NCBI RefSeq assembly: GCF_047634455.1
Contig: NZ_JBLIAI010000001.1
Location: forward strand, 62,001 to 126,000
Source of the DNA: Maritalea sp047634455
Lineage (GTDB): Bacteria > Pseudomonadota > Alphaproteobacteria > Rhizobiales > Devosiaceae
DNA length: 64,000 nt
Reading direction: 5' to 3'
Shown: piece after piece, positions 26,537 through 34,745 of the stretch
Layout of the letters: each line of letters starts with the position of its first letter
Numbering within the stretch: the stretch's first letter is position 1
Notes under the pieces: generated by a model
Told to the model about the DNA's origin: nothing
The model's database searches: none
The model's input: only the letters and a program-made list of their open reading frames with translations
Program-made: the position numbers and the translations under genes

Positions 26537-27379
26537 TCAGCCTTGTTTTACGACCTGTTTCTGGTCTCCCATGCCATCTATGCCCAACTCCATCACGTCA
26601 CCGGGTTGCAAATAGGTTGGAGGTTTCATACCCAGACCAACCCCGGGAGGCGTCCCTGTGGAAATAATGTCGCCGGGTTGCAAACTCATAAATTGAGACA
26701 CATAGGCAACAAGATGGGCAACGCCATAGACCATAGTCTTTGTGCCGCCGTTTTGCCGACGAATGCCATTTACATCGAGATACATGGATAGGTTTTGTGG
26801 GTCAGCGATTTCATCCCGCGTTACAAGATACGGTCCAATCGGTCCAAACGTATCGGCGGACTTGCCTTTCACCCACTGTCCCTGACGTTCGATCTGGAAT
26901 TCGCGTTCTGACAGATCATTGATCACGCAATAACCGGCTACATAGTCCATGGCGTCGGCTTCGTTCACATATTTGGCGTCCTTGCCAATCACCACACCGA
27001 GCTCAACTTCCCAATCGGTTTTTTGCGAATTGCGCGGGATTTCGACGTCGTCGTTTGGTCCAACGATTGCCGACGTTGCCTTCATAAACAATACTGGTTC
27101 AGATGGAACATCTAGCCCGGATTCCGCCGCATGATCTGCATAGTTGAGGCCAATGCAAATGAACTTTCCTACGCCGTTTACACAAGGTCCAATGCGCAGG
27201 CCATTGTCCAGCGGTGGCAAGGAATTGTGGTCCAATGCGCGCAATCGTTCGAGCGTTGCATCATCAATTGTACTGCCGGAAATGTCAGCAACGTGCGCTG
27301 ACAAATCGCGGTAGGAACCATCTGCAGCGACAACTGCTGGCACTTCTTGCCCTTTCGGGCCAACACGTAATAGTTTCAT
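26537..27379 (-). CDS. Fumarylacetoacetate hydrolase family protein (2,4-diketo-3-deoxy sugar acid hydrolase-like)
   Basis: The 280-residue protein has the FAH-fold metal site (DWEVELGVVIG with two acidic ligands and a nearby CIGLNYADHA segment) and the STGTPPGVGLGMKPP region. In the non-phosphorylative L-rhamnose/L-fucose routes an enzyme of this family splits 2,4-didehydro-3-deoxy-L-rhamnonate (or the fuconate isomer) to pyruvate and L-lactate. The adjacent SDR fits the step before it. Ureidoglycolate lyase or a 2-oxo-hepta-diene hydratase are other family functions that context makes less likely. Confidence 0.8.
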   Translation of the reverse strand: MKLLRVGPKGQEVPAVVAADGSYRDLSAHVADISGSTIDDATLERLRALDHNSLPPLDNGLRIGPCVNGVGKFICIGLNYADHAAESGLDVPSEPVLFMKATSAIVGPNDDVEIPRNSQKTDWEVELGVVIGKDAKYVNEADAMDYVAGYCVINDLSEREFQIERQGQWVKGKSADTFGPIGPYLVTRDEIADPQNLSMYLDVNGIRRQNGGTKTMVYGVAHLVAYVSQFMSLQPGDIISTGTPPGVGLGMKPPTYLQPGDVMELGIDGMGDQKQVVKQG

Positions 27380-27394
27380 TTTTGTTCGGTCCTT

Positions 27395-28132
27395 TTAGAT
27401 CGTCCAGCCGCCATCAATGACGTGGGTTTGTCCGGTTGTATAGGCTGCGAGATCGCTCGCCAAATAAACAACGAGTGCGGCAATTTCTTCTGGCTCACCA
27501 ATGCGGCCCATCGGTTGTCTGGCAATGAACTGGGCCTTAGCCTTTTCGTAGTTGCCTTGCGCAGACAAGCGCTGTTCCAAAGATGGGGAATGAACCGTGC
27601 CCGGGCAGATTGCATTGCATCGTATGCCTTGGGTCACGTAATCAGCCGCCACTGATTTTGTTAGTCCAATGACCGCTGCTTTGGATGCGCCATATGCGAA
27701 ACGATTTGGTACACCAGTAATACTGGAGGCCACTGAAGCCATATTGATGATTGAACCGCCGCCATTTTCGAGCATTTTTGGCAAAAACGCTTTGATCATT
27801 TTGTACATCGCGTTGACGTTCAAAGAGAACGAAAAATCCCAATCTTTTTCCGCACAATCAAGCAATGAGCCATTGGCAACAAATCCTGCACAATTGAACA
27901 AAACATCAAGTGGTCCAATTTCGTGCGCCAATTGGTTGATCGCATCCCCATCGAGCACATTGAGCGTGCGAACTTCGCAGCCGGTTTCTTTAGCCAGTGT
28001 TTGCAGACCCGCCTCATCGATATCAGTGGCAATCACATTTGCCCCTTGCGCGACCATGTGCACAACGCTCGCGCGGCCAATTCCCTGCGCAGCGGCTGTG
28101 ACAAGGCAAAGTTTTCCATCTAGTGATTTCAT
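27395..28132 (-). CDS. SDR dehydrogenase (2-keto-3-deoxy-L-fuconate/rhamnonate dehydrogenase-like)
   Basis: A 245-residue classical short-chain dehydrogenase with TAAAQGIGRA (cofactor loop), the N-A-G-like NCAG, and the Ser-Tyr-Lys catalytic set (INMASVASSI then YGASKAA). It probably oxidises the C4 hydroxyl of a 2-keto-3-deoxy sugar acid with NAD, feeding the FAH hydrolase encoded next. The ATG at 28132 has GAAGAGAG upstream; the ORF extends five codons further to 28147. It starts 15 bp after the preceding gene. Confidence 0.8.
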   Translation of the reverse strand: MKSLDGKLCLVTAAAQGIGRASVVHMVAQGANVIATDIDEAGLQTLAKETGCEVRTLNVLDGDAINQLAHEIGPLDVLFNCAGFVANGSLLDCAEKDWDFSFSLNVNAMYKMIKAFLPKMLENGGGSIINMASVASSITGVPNRFAYGASKAAVIGLTKSVAADYVTQGIRCNAICPGTVHSPSLEQRLSAQGNYEKAKAQFIARQPMGRIGEPEEIAALVVYLASDLAAYTTGQTHVIDGGWTI

Positions 28133-28147
28133 TTTAACTCTCTTCAT

Positions 28148-29338
28148 TCAGGCACGCGGCAAACAAGCCGGGCCAATGGGTTCAAAACTTTTGTATGTCA
28201 GAATGAATTCGGTATGGCCCAGTTCTTCGGAGCATGTCATTTGCCCATGGCCAACTTTGCGCACAAGTTCAAAAATCTCATCACCAACCTCATCAAGCGT
28301 TGCTTCGCCGTCCAAAATGCGGCCCGCATTGATGTCCATATCTTCTGACAAACGCGAATATGTAAGCGGATTGGCGCACACTTTTATGACAGGGGAAATG
28401 GCGGAACCAACGACAGAGCCGCGCCCCGTCGCAAAAAGAATAATGTGCGCACCACAAGCAATAAGCTCAACAATTTCGGCGTTGTCGACAATGTTGGGAA
28501 ACCCAAATCGCACTTCACCATCTGGCACCACGTCCAAAAGATATAGCCCGCCGTGAGGCGGTATATCTCCCGGTTTGATAAGCCCCGATATTTTCGACTT
28601 GCCACTTTTGGCATAAGCGCCCATCGATTTTTCTTCTATGGTCGACAGACCGCCATCTGCATTGCCGGGTGCAAAACTGGGGTAGCCCAGCACTTCATAA
28701 TAGTGCGCAGCTTTTTCAACTGCATTTACCAATTCTAGGCCTAATTCAGGCGTCATCGCCCGTTGTGCCATATGGGTTTCACACCCAATGAGTTCGCCGG
28801 TTTCTTCAAAAATGCAGGCCGCACCTTGATCCACCAATTTATCAAACCCGCGGCCTATTGCCGGATTTGCTGTTAGTCCGCTGGTGCCGTCTGAACCGCC
28901 ACAAATGGTGCCCACGACAAGCTCGGACATACTCATATGCACCATTGGCGCATTTTCCAATTCCGCTTGAACGCCTGTTACCCATTCAACGCCTTTTTCG
29001 ACCGTTGTGCGCGTTCCACCCTCGCCCTGAATGGTCAAAACGTTCACCGGACGCCCGCTTTGGGCCACCACATCCTTAAGTTTTAGCTTGTTAAACCCTT
29101 CGCAACCGAGCGAAACCAAAAGAACTGCGCCAACATTTGGATGGGTACAAAGACGTTCCATAATTGCCTGCGCATAATCATTTGGATAACAGCCGGGGAA
29201 CCCAACCACCTGCACATTTTGCGGCGCGAACCGCTGCGCCACCTGACGTGCCACATGGTGCGCGCATTCCACCAAATACACAATGAGCGTGACATTTCGA
29301 ATGCCCTTGCGTCCGTCAGATCGAAGATAGCCATTCAT
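28148..29338 (-). CDS. UxaA-family dehydratase large subunit
   Basis: The 396-residue product belongs to the UxaA/GarD superfamily, whose members dehydrate altronate or galactarate, or act on sulfolactate (SuyB). Visible signatures are the start GYLRSDGRKGIRNV, SLGCEGFN, TICGGSDGTSGLTANPAIG and a Gly-rich C-terminus. It lacks the N-terminal SAF domain, which is supplied by the separate gene just upstream (ATGA overlap). Substrate is unknown; a second sugar-acid dehydration next to the enolase-superfamily enzyme is likely. Confidence 0.85.
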   Translation of the reverse strand: MNGYLRSDGRKGIRNVTLIVYLVECAHHVARQVAQRFAPQNVQVVGFPGCYPNDYAQAIMERLCTHPNVGAVLLVSLGCEGFNKLKLKDVVAQSGRPVNVLTIQGEGGTRTTVEKGVEWVTGVQAELENAPMVHMSMSELVVGTICGGSDGTSGLTANPAIGRGFDKLVDQGAACIFEETGELIGCETHMAQRAMTPELGLELVNAVEKAAHYYEVLGYPSFAPGNADGGLSTIEEKSMGAYAKSGKSKISGLIKPGDIPPHGGLYLLDVVPDGEVRFGFPNIVDNAEIVELIACGAHIILFATGRGSVVGSAISPVIKVCANPLTYSRLSEDMDINAGRILDGEATLDEVGDEIFELVRKVGHGQMTCSEELGHTEFILTYKSFEPIGPACLPRA

Positions 29339-29676
29339 GAGTTTAAATCTCCAATGGTACCTGTGACTAATGTGTTGGCCATATAGTTACTCTGGGTATT
29401 GTGCACATGCACAAGCTGCCCCATACCAATGTCTGCACTGGCAACACCGATCACTGCCCCATATTTTTTGATGCTGTCACCCTTCCTGATCGCTATTCTA
29501 GCCACCTTAAAACCAATGCCAGCGGGACGATCCAAACGCACATATTGCCCCTCAATCGGAAAAGCTTCCCCAGCGCGGATCGACCGCGCAACGCCCAAAA
29601 CATTATCGTTAGGATCAAGCAGCAATAGCCGATTGTCTGTTTTGGGTGACTGATTTCCGGTTTCACTCTGGCTCAT
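29335..29676 (-). CDS. SAF-domain small subunit of the UxaA-type dehydratase
   Basis: A 113-residue SAF-domain protein (KGDSIKKYGAVIGVASADIG; GQLVHVHN), the same arrangement as SuyA with SuyB. It is expected to form a complex with the large subunit. The ATG at 29676, just after the rraA-like stop, is preferred over earlier in-frame starts (29694, 29730) that would overlap that gene. The stop overlaps the large-subunit ATG by four bases. Confidence 0.75.
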   Translation of the reverse strand: MSQSETGNQSPKTDNRLLLLDPNDNVLGVARSIRAGEAFPIEGQYVRLDRPAGIGFKVARIAIRKGDSIKKYGAVIGVASADIGMGQLVHVHNTQSNYMANTLVTGTIGDLNS

Positions 29677-29680
29677 CAGA

Positions 29681-30337
29681 TTAAAACTTCCCATATTTGA
29701 GGTAAGCTGCTTGCGGATCAGTGCCGGCAAGGATTGCCGTGCGAACTTTGTTTTCGGTCTGCATTGCCTTGATGGATTTTTTCGTTATTTCTGCAATATG
29801 TGCTTTTGGTACGCGCACCAAACCATCAAGATCGCCCAGCAAAAAATCTCCGGGCTGGATCAACACATCGCCAATAATGATGTCCACATCGAAGCCGGTC
29901 GGCAACCATTGGCCAACAACATCACGTGGTGTGTGGAAACGTCGCCAAGCCTGGAAACCCTGTTTCTTCAAAAAATGCGTATCGCGAATACCGCCATCCA
30001 CCACACAACCTAAAACGCCTTTGCTGATCAGCGTTTCGGACGATAATTCACCCATATGGGCAATTGTGCGGTCATGCGGCTGCGAGACCCAAACGTGACC
30101 TGACTTGGCTTTTGAAAGTAAGCCCGTCCATTCGAGCAAAGTCTGATGCCCGTCAGCGGTTTCATCAACTCTACCTTCAATTGTAAACACTGGGCCGCAT
30201 AGAATCTGATCCGGCAACAAAGGCGTAATGTCGCTCGGTAATGTAAAGTTGCGAAAGCCCTCTTTGCGCAAAATGTCATGCACAACGCCAGTGTAGCATT
30301 TGCCCAATTCGTCGGTGAGTGATTGCAGCTCAACCAT
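29681..30337 (-). CDS. RraA-like aldolase/decarboxylase family protein
   Basis: The 218-residue protein has the family core (GELSSETLISKGVLGCVVDG, followed by GIRD and Gly/Asp-rich loops near the end). True RraA inhibits RNase E, but many homologues are 4-hydroxy-4-methyl-2-oxoglutarate (or similar) aldolases, or oxaloacetate decarboxylases. In a sugar-acid operon an aldolase role is more likely: cleavage of a 2-keto-4-hydroxy acid into pyruvate and an aldehyde. It overlaps the mutarotase gene by 8 bp. Confidence 0.75.
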   Translation of the reverse strand: MVELQSLTDELGKCYTGVVHDILRKEGFRNFTLPSDITPLLPDQILCGPVFTIEGRVDETADGHQTLLEWTGLLSKAKSGHVWVSQPHDRTIAHMGELSSETLISKGVLGCVVDGGIRDTHFLKKQGFQAWRRFHTPRDVVGQWLPTGFDVDIIIGDVLIQPGDFLLGDLDGLVRVPKAHIAEITKKSIKAMQTENKVRTAILAGTDPQAAYLKYGKF

Positions 30338-30659
30338 GATAGAATACCTCTTCCATCATCGCCCACCATTCACCCTCAGCGCGGGTTTCGAGCGCCTTTT
30401 GGCAAGGAATGCAGACATCCCACCATTCTTGGGTGATCGGCATATCAGCCATGTACTTCATGTCTGCCGCAAAATCGTCACCCACATATTCCCAGTAGCC
30501 AAATAGAAGGTTTTCAGGTTCGCGCAAAAATATCGAGTAGTTGGTGACATTGCACTCGCTGAGGCTCTGTAAGATTTCAGGCCAAACATCCGCGTGGAGC
30601 GCTTTATATTTTTCGATGAATTCTGGTCGAATACCGATGACCATTCCCATTCTCTGCAT
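30330..30659 (-). CDS. L-rhamnose mutarotase-like protein (RhaM/DUF718)
   Basis: A 109-residue protein of the RhaM/DUF718 family with the opening MVIGIRPEFIEKYKALHADVW and central WEYVGDDFAADM, matching the family length (104 in E. coli RhaM). It would interconvert anomers of L-rhamnose or a similar 6-deoxyhexose, which directly supports a deoxyhexose as the sugar handled by the locus. The family name cannot give the precise sugar. The gene overlaps the RraA-like start by 8 bp. Confidence 0.85.
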   Translation of the reverse strand: MQRMGMVIGIRPEFIEKYKALHADVWPEILQSLSECNVTNYSIFLREPENLLFGYWEYVGDDFAADMKYMADMPITQEWWDVCIPCQKALETRAEGEWWAMMEEVFYHG

Positions 30660-30669
30660 AACGGCCTCC

Positions 30670-31779
30670 CTAAATTATGGCCAAATTTGAGCCCTCAAAG
30701 CTCAGTTTTTCAATTGCCGATAAATCCCAATCGATCCCCAAACCAGGCTCATCAGATGGCACGCCAAATCCGTCTTCAATCTTCATCGACGTGTTGATTA
30801 AGCTGTCCAATTGCGGGATATATTCCAGCCAGCGGGAATTGGGCACTGCGCAACAAAGCGAAACGTGTAACTCCATCAAAAAGTGCGGACATACCGAAAC
30901 ATTGAATGCTTCAGCCATGTGCGCAACTTTGAGCCAAGGGGTAATGCCGCCAATTCTGGCCACGTCCACTTGCACGATTGAGGCTGCGTCGCGGCGCAAA
31001 TATTCGTTGAATTGTGAAAGTGAATACATGCTTTCGCCCACAGCAATCGGCACGGTAGTTAACCGGGCCAAATGTTGATGTCCACCCACATCGTCGGCTG
31101 GCAATGGCTCTTCAAACCAAGCGATATCGAATTGTTCCAATACACGCGCGCGTCGTCGCGCCTCAGATAGTGAAAAGCTTTGGTTTGCGTCGGTCATGAT
31201 TTCAAAATGTTTGCCGACCGCATTGCGAACCGCACCTAAACGAGCCGCATCATCCGCCGCTAGCTCGTGGCCGATCTTTATTTTTACACCTTTAAATCCA
31301 TCAGCCTGACGCGCAAGCGCGTCATCCACCAACTCTTCTGGCGATAAATGCAACCAGCCGCCCTCGGTTGAATAAAGCGGGATCCGATCCTTTGCGCCGC
31401 CAGCCAGTTTGTGCAAGGGCTGGCCAAGTTTTTTGCATTTCAAATCCCACAGAGCGGTGTCGATTGCAGCGAGTGCCAACGAGGTAATCACGCCGACGCT
31501 TGTGGCGTGAGTTGCAAACAGCATATCGTGCCAAATCTGCTCGATTTGCATTGGGTCACGCCCGATCAAACGCGGCAACAATGTGCGTTCAAGCAAAGAC
31601 ATGATGGCCGGGCCGCCTGTGCCAATCGTGTAGCTGTAGCCAACCCCGACGACGCCATCACTGTCCGTAATTTTGACAATTGGGGTTTCCTGGCTTTCAA
31701 AACTTTGAATAGCGTCCGTGCGCCTCACCTTGGGCGCCAGATCGACCATCGAAATTTCGATCCGTTCGATCTTAGCCAT
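30670..31779 (-). CDS. Mandelate racemase/muconate lactonizing enzyme family acid-sugar dehydratase
   Basis: The 369-residue enolase-superfamily protein has a KxK catalytic motif (FKGVKIKIGH), metal ligands in TDANQ, EEPLP and GESMY, and a His in CPHFLMELH. This fits an acid-sugar dehydratase such as L-rhamnonate or L-fuconate dehydratase. The product would be a 2-keto-3-deoxy acid, the substrate for the SDR. It is shorter than typical fuconate dehydratases (about 430). The ATG at 31779 overlaps the preceding ABC-gene stop by 8 bp. Confidence 0.85.
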   Translation of the reverse strand: MAKIERIEISMVDLAPKVRRTDAIQSFESQETPIVKITDSDGVVGVGYSYTIGTGGPAIMSLLERTLLPRLIGRDPMQIEQIWHDMLFATHATSVGVITSLALAAIDTALWDLKCKKLGQPLHKLAGGAKDRIPLYSTEGGWLHLSPEELVDDALARQADGFKGVKIKIGHELAADDAARLGAVRNAVGKHFEIMTDANQSFSLSEARRRARVLEQFDIAWFEEPLPADDVGGHQHLARLTTVPIAVGESMYSLSQFNEYLRRDAASIVQVDVARIGGITPWLKVAHMAEAFNVSVCPHFLMELHVSLCCAVPNSRWLEYIPQLDSLINTSMKIEDGFGVPSDEPGLGIDWDLSAIEKLSFEGSNLAII

Positions 31780-32890
31780 TTTGATCACCAAGCACATTCA
31801 TGCCGCTCTCTGCGTCAAACAAGTGCACACGATCCAAAGACAGATTGAAGGTAAAACGCTCGTCGCCCTCAATTGGTCTAGGGTTTAGCATTTTGCCTTG
31901 GACTTCTTTTGCGCCAATTGAAGAGAACAAAATTGTCTCCGTCCCCAATGGCTCCGAGATCGAAACTGTTAAGTCAAAGCTCACCGTTTCACCGGCGTCC
32001 ATCATGCCGTGGCCAACGGGCGTCAGATCATCAGGTCGGATGCCAACAATGATGGCTTGGCCTTTTGTGACAGATTTTTGAGCGCGTGTTGGCACTGGGA
32101 TCTGAATATTGTCAGCCAAGGCAATTTGTAGTCCCGATTTTTCATCGCCCACAACCTTGCCATCGAGTTGGTTCATAGGCGGGCTTCCAATAAATGAAGC
32201 GACGAAGATATTCGCCGGATTGTCAAAGACGTCGAGCGGAGTGCCCACTTGTTCGATATGCCCGTCACGCATGATCACAATACGATCTGCTAAGGTCATG
32301 GCCTCGACTTGGTCGTGGGTCACGTAAACGATAGTATTGTTGACCCGCTTGTGGAGTTTTTTGATCTCGGTACGCATCTGTCCACGTAGTTTCGCATCCA
32401 AATTCGACAAAGGCTCGTCGAACAAGAACACATCGGGTTTGCGCACAATCGCCCGGCCCATCGCCACCCGTTGGCGCTGACCGCCAGACAAGGCCGCGGG
32501 CAAACGGTCCATGTACAAACCAAGCCCCAAAATCTCCGCAGCCTCGTCAACACGGCGCCCAATTTCAGATTCAGGGAGTTTGGCGATTTTCAAACCAAAC
32601 CCGAGATTATCCCGCACCGTCATATGCGGATAAAGCGCATAGTTTTGGAAAACCATTGAGATATTTCTATCACGTGGTGGAAGATCATTGACGATCCTAT
32701 CGCCAATTTTGATCGTGCCACCGGAGATTTCTTCAAGCCCCGCGATCATCCGAAGAGTTGTGGATTTACCACAACCCGAAGGACCGACTAAAACGACAAA
32801 TTCACTGTCTTTGATTTCAAGATCAATTGAATGAACAACTTCAAGCTGGCCATAATTTTTTACAACTTGCTGGAGTGATACTTCGGTCAT
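31772..32890 (-). CDS. ABC transporter ATP-binding protein, CUT1 (UgpC/MalK type)
   Basis: A 372-residue ATPase with Walker A (GPSGCGKSTTLR), the signature LSGGQRQRVAMGR, Walker B (VFLFDEPLSNLD), H-loop (YVTHDQVEAM) and a C-terminal TOBE regulatory domain. It powers sugar import with the two permeases and solute-binding protein upstream. The ATG at 32890 lies 2 bp after the permease stop; the longer frame to 33007 overlaps the permease gene. Confidence 0.95.
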   Translation of the reverse strand: MTEVSLQQVVKNYGQLEVVHSIDLEIKDSEFVVLVGPSGCGKSTTLRMIAGLEEISGGTIKIGDRIVNDLPPRDRNISMVFQNYALYPHMTVRDNLGFGLKIAKLPESEIGRRVDEAAEILGLGLYMDRLPAALSGGQRQRVAMGRAIVRKPDVFLFDEPLSNLDAKLRGQMRTEIKKLHKRVNNTIVYVTHDQVEAMTLADRIVIMRDGHIEQVGTPLDVFDNPANIFVASFIGSPPMNQLDGKVVGDEKSGLQIALADNIQIPVPTRAQKSVTKGQAIIVGIRPDDLTPVGHGMMDAGETVSFDLTVSISEPLGTETILFSSIGAKEVQGKMLNPRPIEGDERFTFNLSLDRVHLFDAESGMNVLGDQNG

Positions 32891-32892
32891 AA

Positions 32893-33738
32893 TTATCCCT
32901 TTACGCCGCCGAATGTCAGGCCGGCAATGAGGTGTTTTTGTACGAGGAACGTGAGGATCAGCGCTGGCACGATAATGATAAACGCCATGGCACTCATCCC
33001 AGCCCAATCTGTTGTGAACTGTGCGATGAAATCTGTCAGGCCAACCGGCAGCGTCTTACTGTTGGTTGAACGCGTCAGATTGCTCGCGAGCGCAAATTCG
33101 TTCCAGCTTGTGAGGAAGGCAAAAATTCCCGCTGATGCAATTCCGGATTTGGCGAGTGGGAATTCAATTTTCCAAAACGCCTGCCAGCGTGTGCATCCGT
33201 CAACCTCTGCGGCTTCCCCAAGCTCTTTGGGTATCTGTCTGAAGAACCCATCGATCAGCCAAATGGTAAACGGTACATTCAGCGCGACATAGACCAGTAT
33301 CAAGCCAAAATGCGTATCGATCCAGCCAAGGCGTGCCCATAGAATGAACACTGGCAAACTCAAAGCGATGCCGGGCACGGTGCGGGAAAGCATCAGGCCG
33401 AGGAACAAAGTATCTTTGAACTTGAAACGATAACGCGCAAAGGCATAGCCGCCTGAAATACCGACAATAATTGCAATGGCCGTACTGGTGACAGACACAA
33501 TAATTGAATTGCGAAAGTAGGCTAGAACCGGAATACCAATTTGGTTGTCGCCGAGCCCAAAAATATTCATAAAATTGTCTAGGGTGAGGCGCTCCGGAAT
33601 CCAGATTGCAGGCTTCGCTAGGATCTCTTGTAATGGGCGAAATCCTGACAGGATTACCCAAAGTCCGGGGAGCGTTATGATCAGCATAACGATAAAGGTG
33701 ACAATCCAACTGATAATGGCTTTTGTTTGCGTACTCAT
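32893..33738 (-). CDS. CUT1 ABC transporter permease (MalG type)
   Basis: A 281-residue permease with about six hydrophobic segments and the EAA loop EAAEVDGCTRWQAFWKIEFP that docks on the ATPase. It pairs with the MalF-type permease, with which it shares one base of overlap. The sugar imported is not shown by sequence; by context a deoxyhexose or a related aldonic acid. Confidence 0.93.
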   Translation of the reverse strand: MSTQTKAIISWIVTFIVMLIITLPGLWVILSGFRPLQEILAKPAIWIPERLTLDNFMNIFGLGDNQIGIPVLAYFRNSIIVSVTSTAIAIIVGISGGYAFARYRFKFKDTLFLGLMLSRTVPGIALSLPVFILWARLGWIDTHFGLILVYVALNVPFTIWLIDGFFRQIPKELGEAAEVDGCTRWQAFWKIEFPLAKSGIASAGIFAFLTSWNEFALASNLTRSTNSKTLPVGLTDFIAQFTTDWAGMSAMAFIIIVPALILTFLVQKHLIAGLTFGGVKG

Positions 33739-34661
33739 TATTGCGCGCCCCCCATATAACGTCGGGCTGCGACGAGTTTTGAAAAGAAATAGTAGGTGAA
33801 TGCGATCGACAGCAGGATCGAGACATAGGCCATGGCGTTGGCCATACCCATATTCGCGCTGTCATATCCCGTGCGCGCAATAAGTGTCCAAAGAAGCTCT
33901 GTCCGGGCCGCCGGTCCACCGCCGGTCATTGTGTCCACCACATCATATGCTCTTGCGACATCCAAAGAACGAATTGTCATGGCGATATATGCGAACGGCA
34001 TTAGAAACGGCAACGTGATGTGCCTGAAAGTTTGCCAAGCATTACATCCATCCACTTGGGCGGCTTCTAGCGGGTCTTTTGGCATCGCAAATAGGCCCGC
34101 GAGAAGCAGAATGGCAAAAATACTTGTGCTCATCCAAATCTCTGCAAAGGCAATCGCGCCCATCGCAAGCCAGCCATCAACCAGCCACGGAATGGCTTGC
34201 TCTGTGATACCTAAGCCTTGCAAAGCGTTGTTCAAAATACCGACATTATCGTTGAAAATGAACTTGAATTGAAACCCGACCAAGATGGGTGAAAACATCA
34301 TGGGGAACATCATAATGGTGCGCATAGTGCGCTGCCCCCAAGTGATCTTGTTGATCAGCAGGGCAATGCCCAAACCCAACATAAATTCCAGATTGATGAC
34401 GACGGCGAGGAAGAAAACTGTTCGACCAAAGGCGACCCAGAAATCCCAATCAGAGAAAATGCGTTGGTAATTTCTTAGGCCAACAAATTTCCAAATCGTA
34501 TCCGGCCTTGTCAACTTGTAGGGCGTAAAGCTTGTCCATAGTGAGAACAGTAGTGGCACCAACACAACAATCAAAATCATGATCACTGCGGGGAGCAACA
34601 ACATGTAGGGCGTTGCCTGTTCCGAGAACATCTTTCTCTTGAGATTTGTCAAAACTGACAT
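33738..34661 (-). CDS. CUT1 ABC transporter permease (MalF type)
   Basis: A 307-residue permease with six hydrophobic segments and the EAA loop EAAQVDGCNAWQTFRHITLP. It forms the channel with the MalG-type protein. A pair of hairpins (34679-34720) lies between it and the solute-binding-protein gene. It is the second transporter gene of the run. Confidence 0.93.
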   Translation of the reverse strand: MSVLTNLKRKMFSEQATPYMLLLPAVIMILIVVLVPLLFSLWTSFTPYKLTRPDTIWKFVGLRNYQRIFSDWDFWVAFGRTVFFLAVVINLEFMLGLGIALLINKITWGQRTMRTIMMFPMMFSPILVGFQFKFIFNDNVGILNNALQGLGITEQAIPWLVDGWLAMGAIAFAEIWMSTSIFAILLLAGLFAMPKDPLEAAQVDGCNAWQTFRHITLPFLMPFAYIAMTIRSLDVARAYDVVDTMTGGGPAARTELLWTLIARTGYDSANMGMANAMAYVSILLSIAFTYYFFSKLVAARRYMGGAQ

Positions 34662-34678
34662 ATTAACTCCAACGAATG

Positions 34679-34720
34679 CTTGCTCATTTTAAGCAAGTGA
34701 GTGGGGTCGTAACCCCACTC
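34679..34720 (-). other. Two intercistronic hairpins after the solute-binding protein gene
   Basis: Read on the minus strand, GAGTGGGGT pairs with ACCCCACTC (34699-34707 with 34712-34720; 9 bp, 4-nt loop), and CTTGCT pairs with AGCAAG (34679-34684 with 34692-34697). No U-run follows, so they more likely stabilise the upstream message or limit read-through than end transcription. This arrangement is common where the binding protein is needed in excess over the permeases. Confidence 0.65.
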
Positions 34721-34745
34721 GGTTTTTACGTTTAAACCTCGAAGC

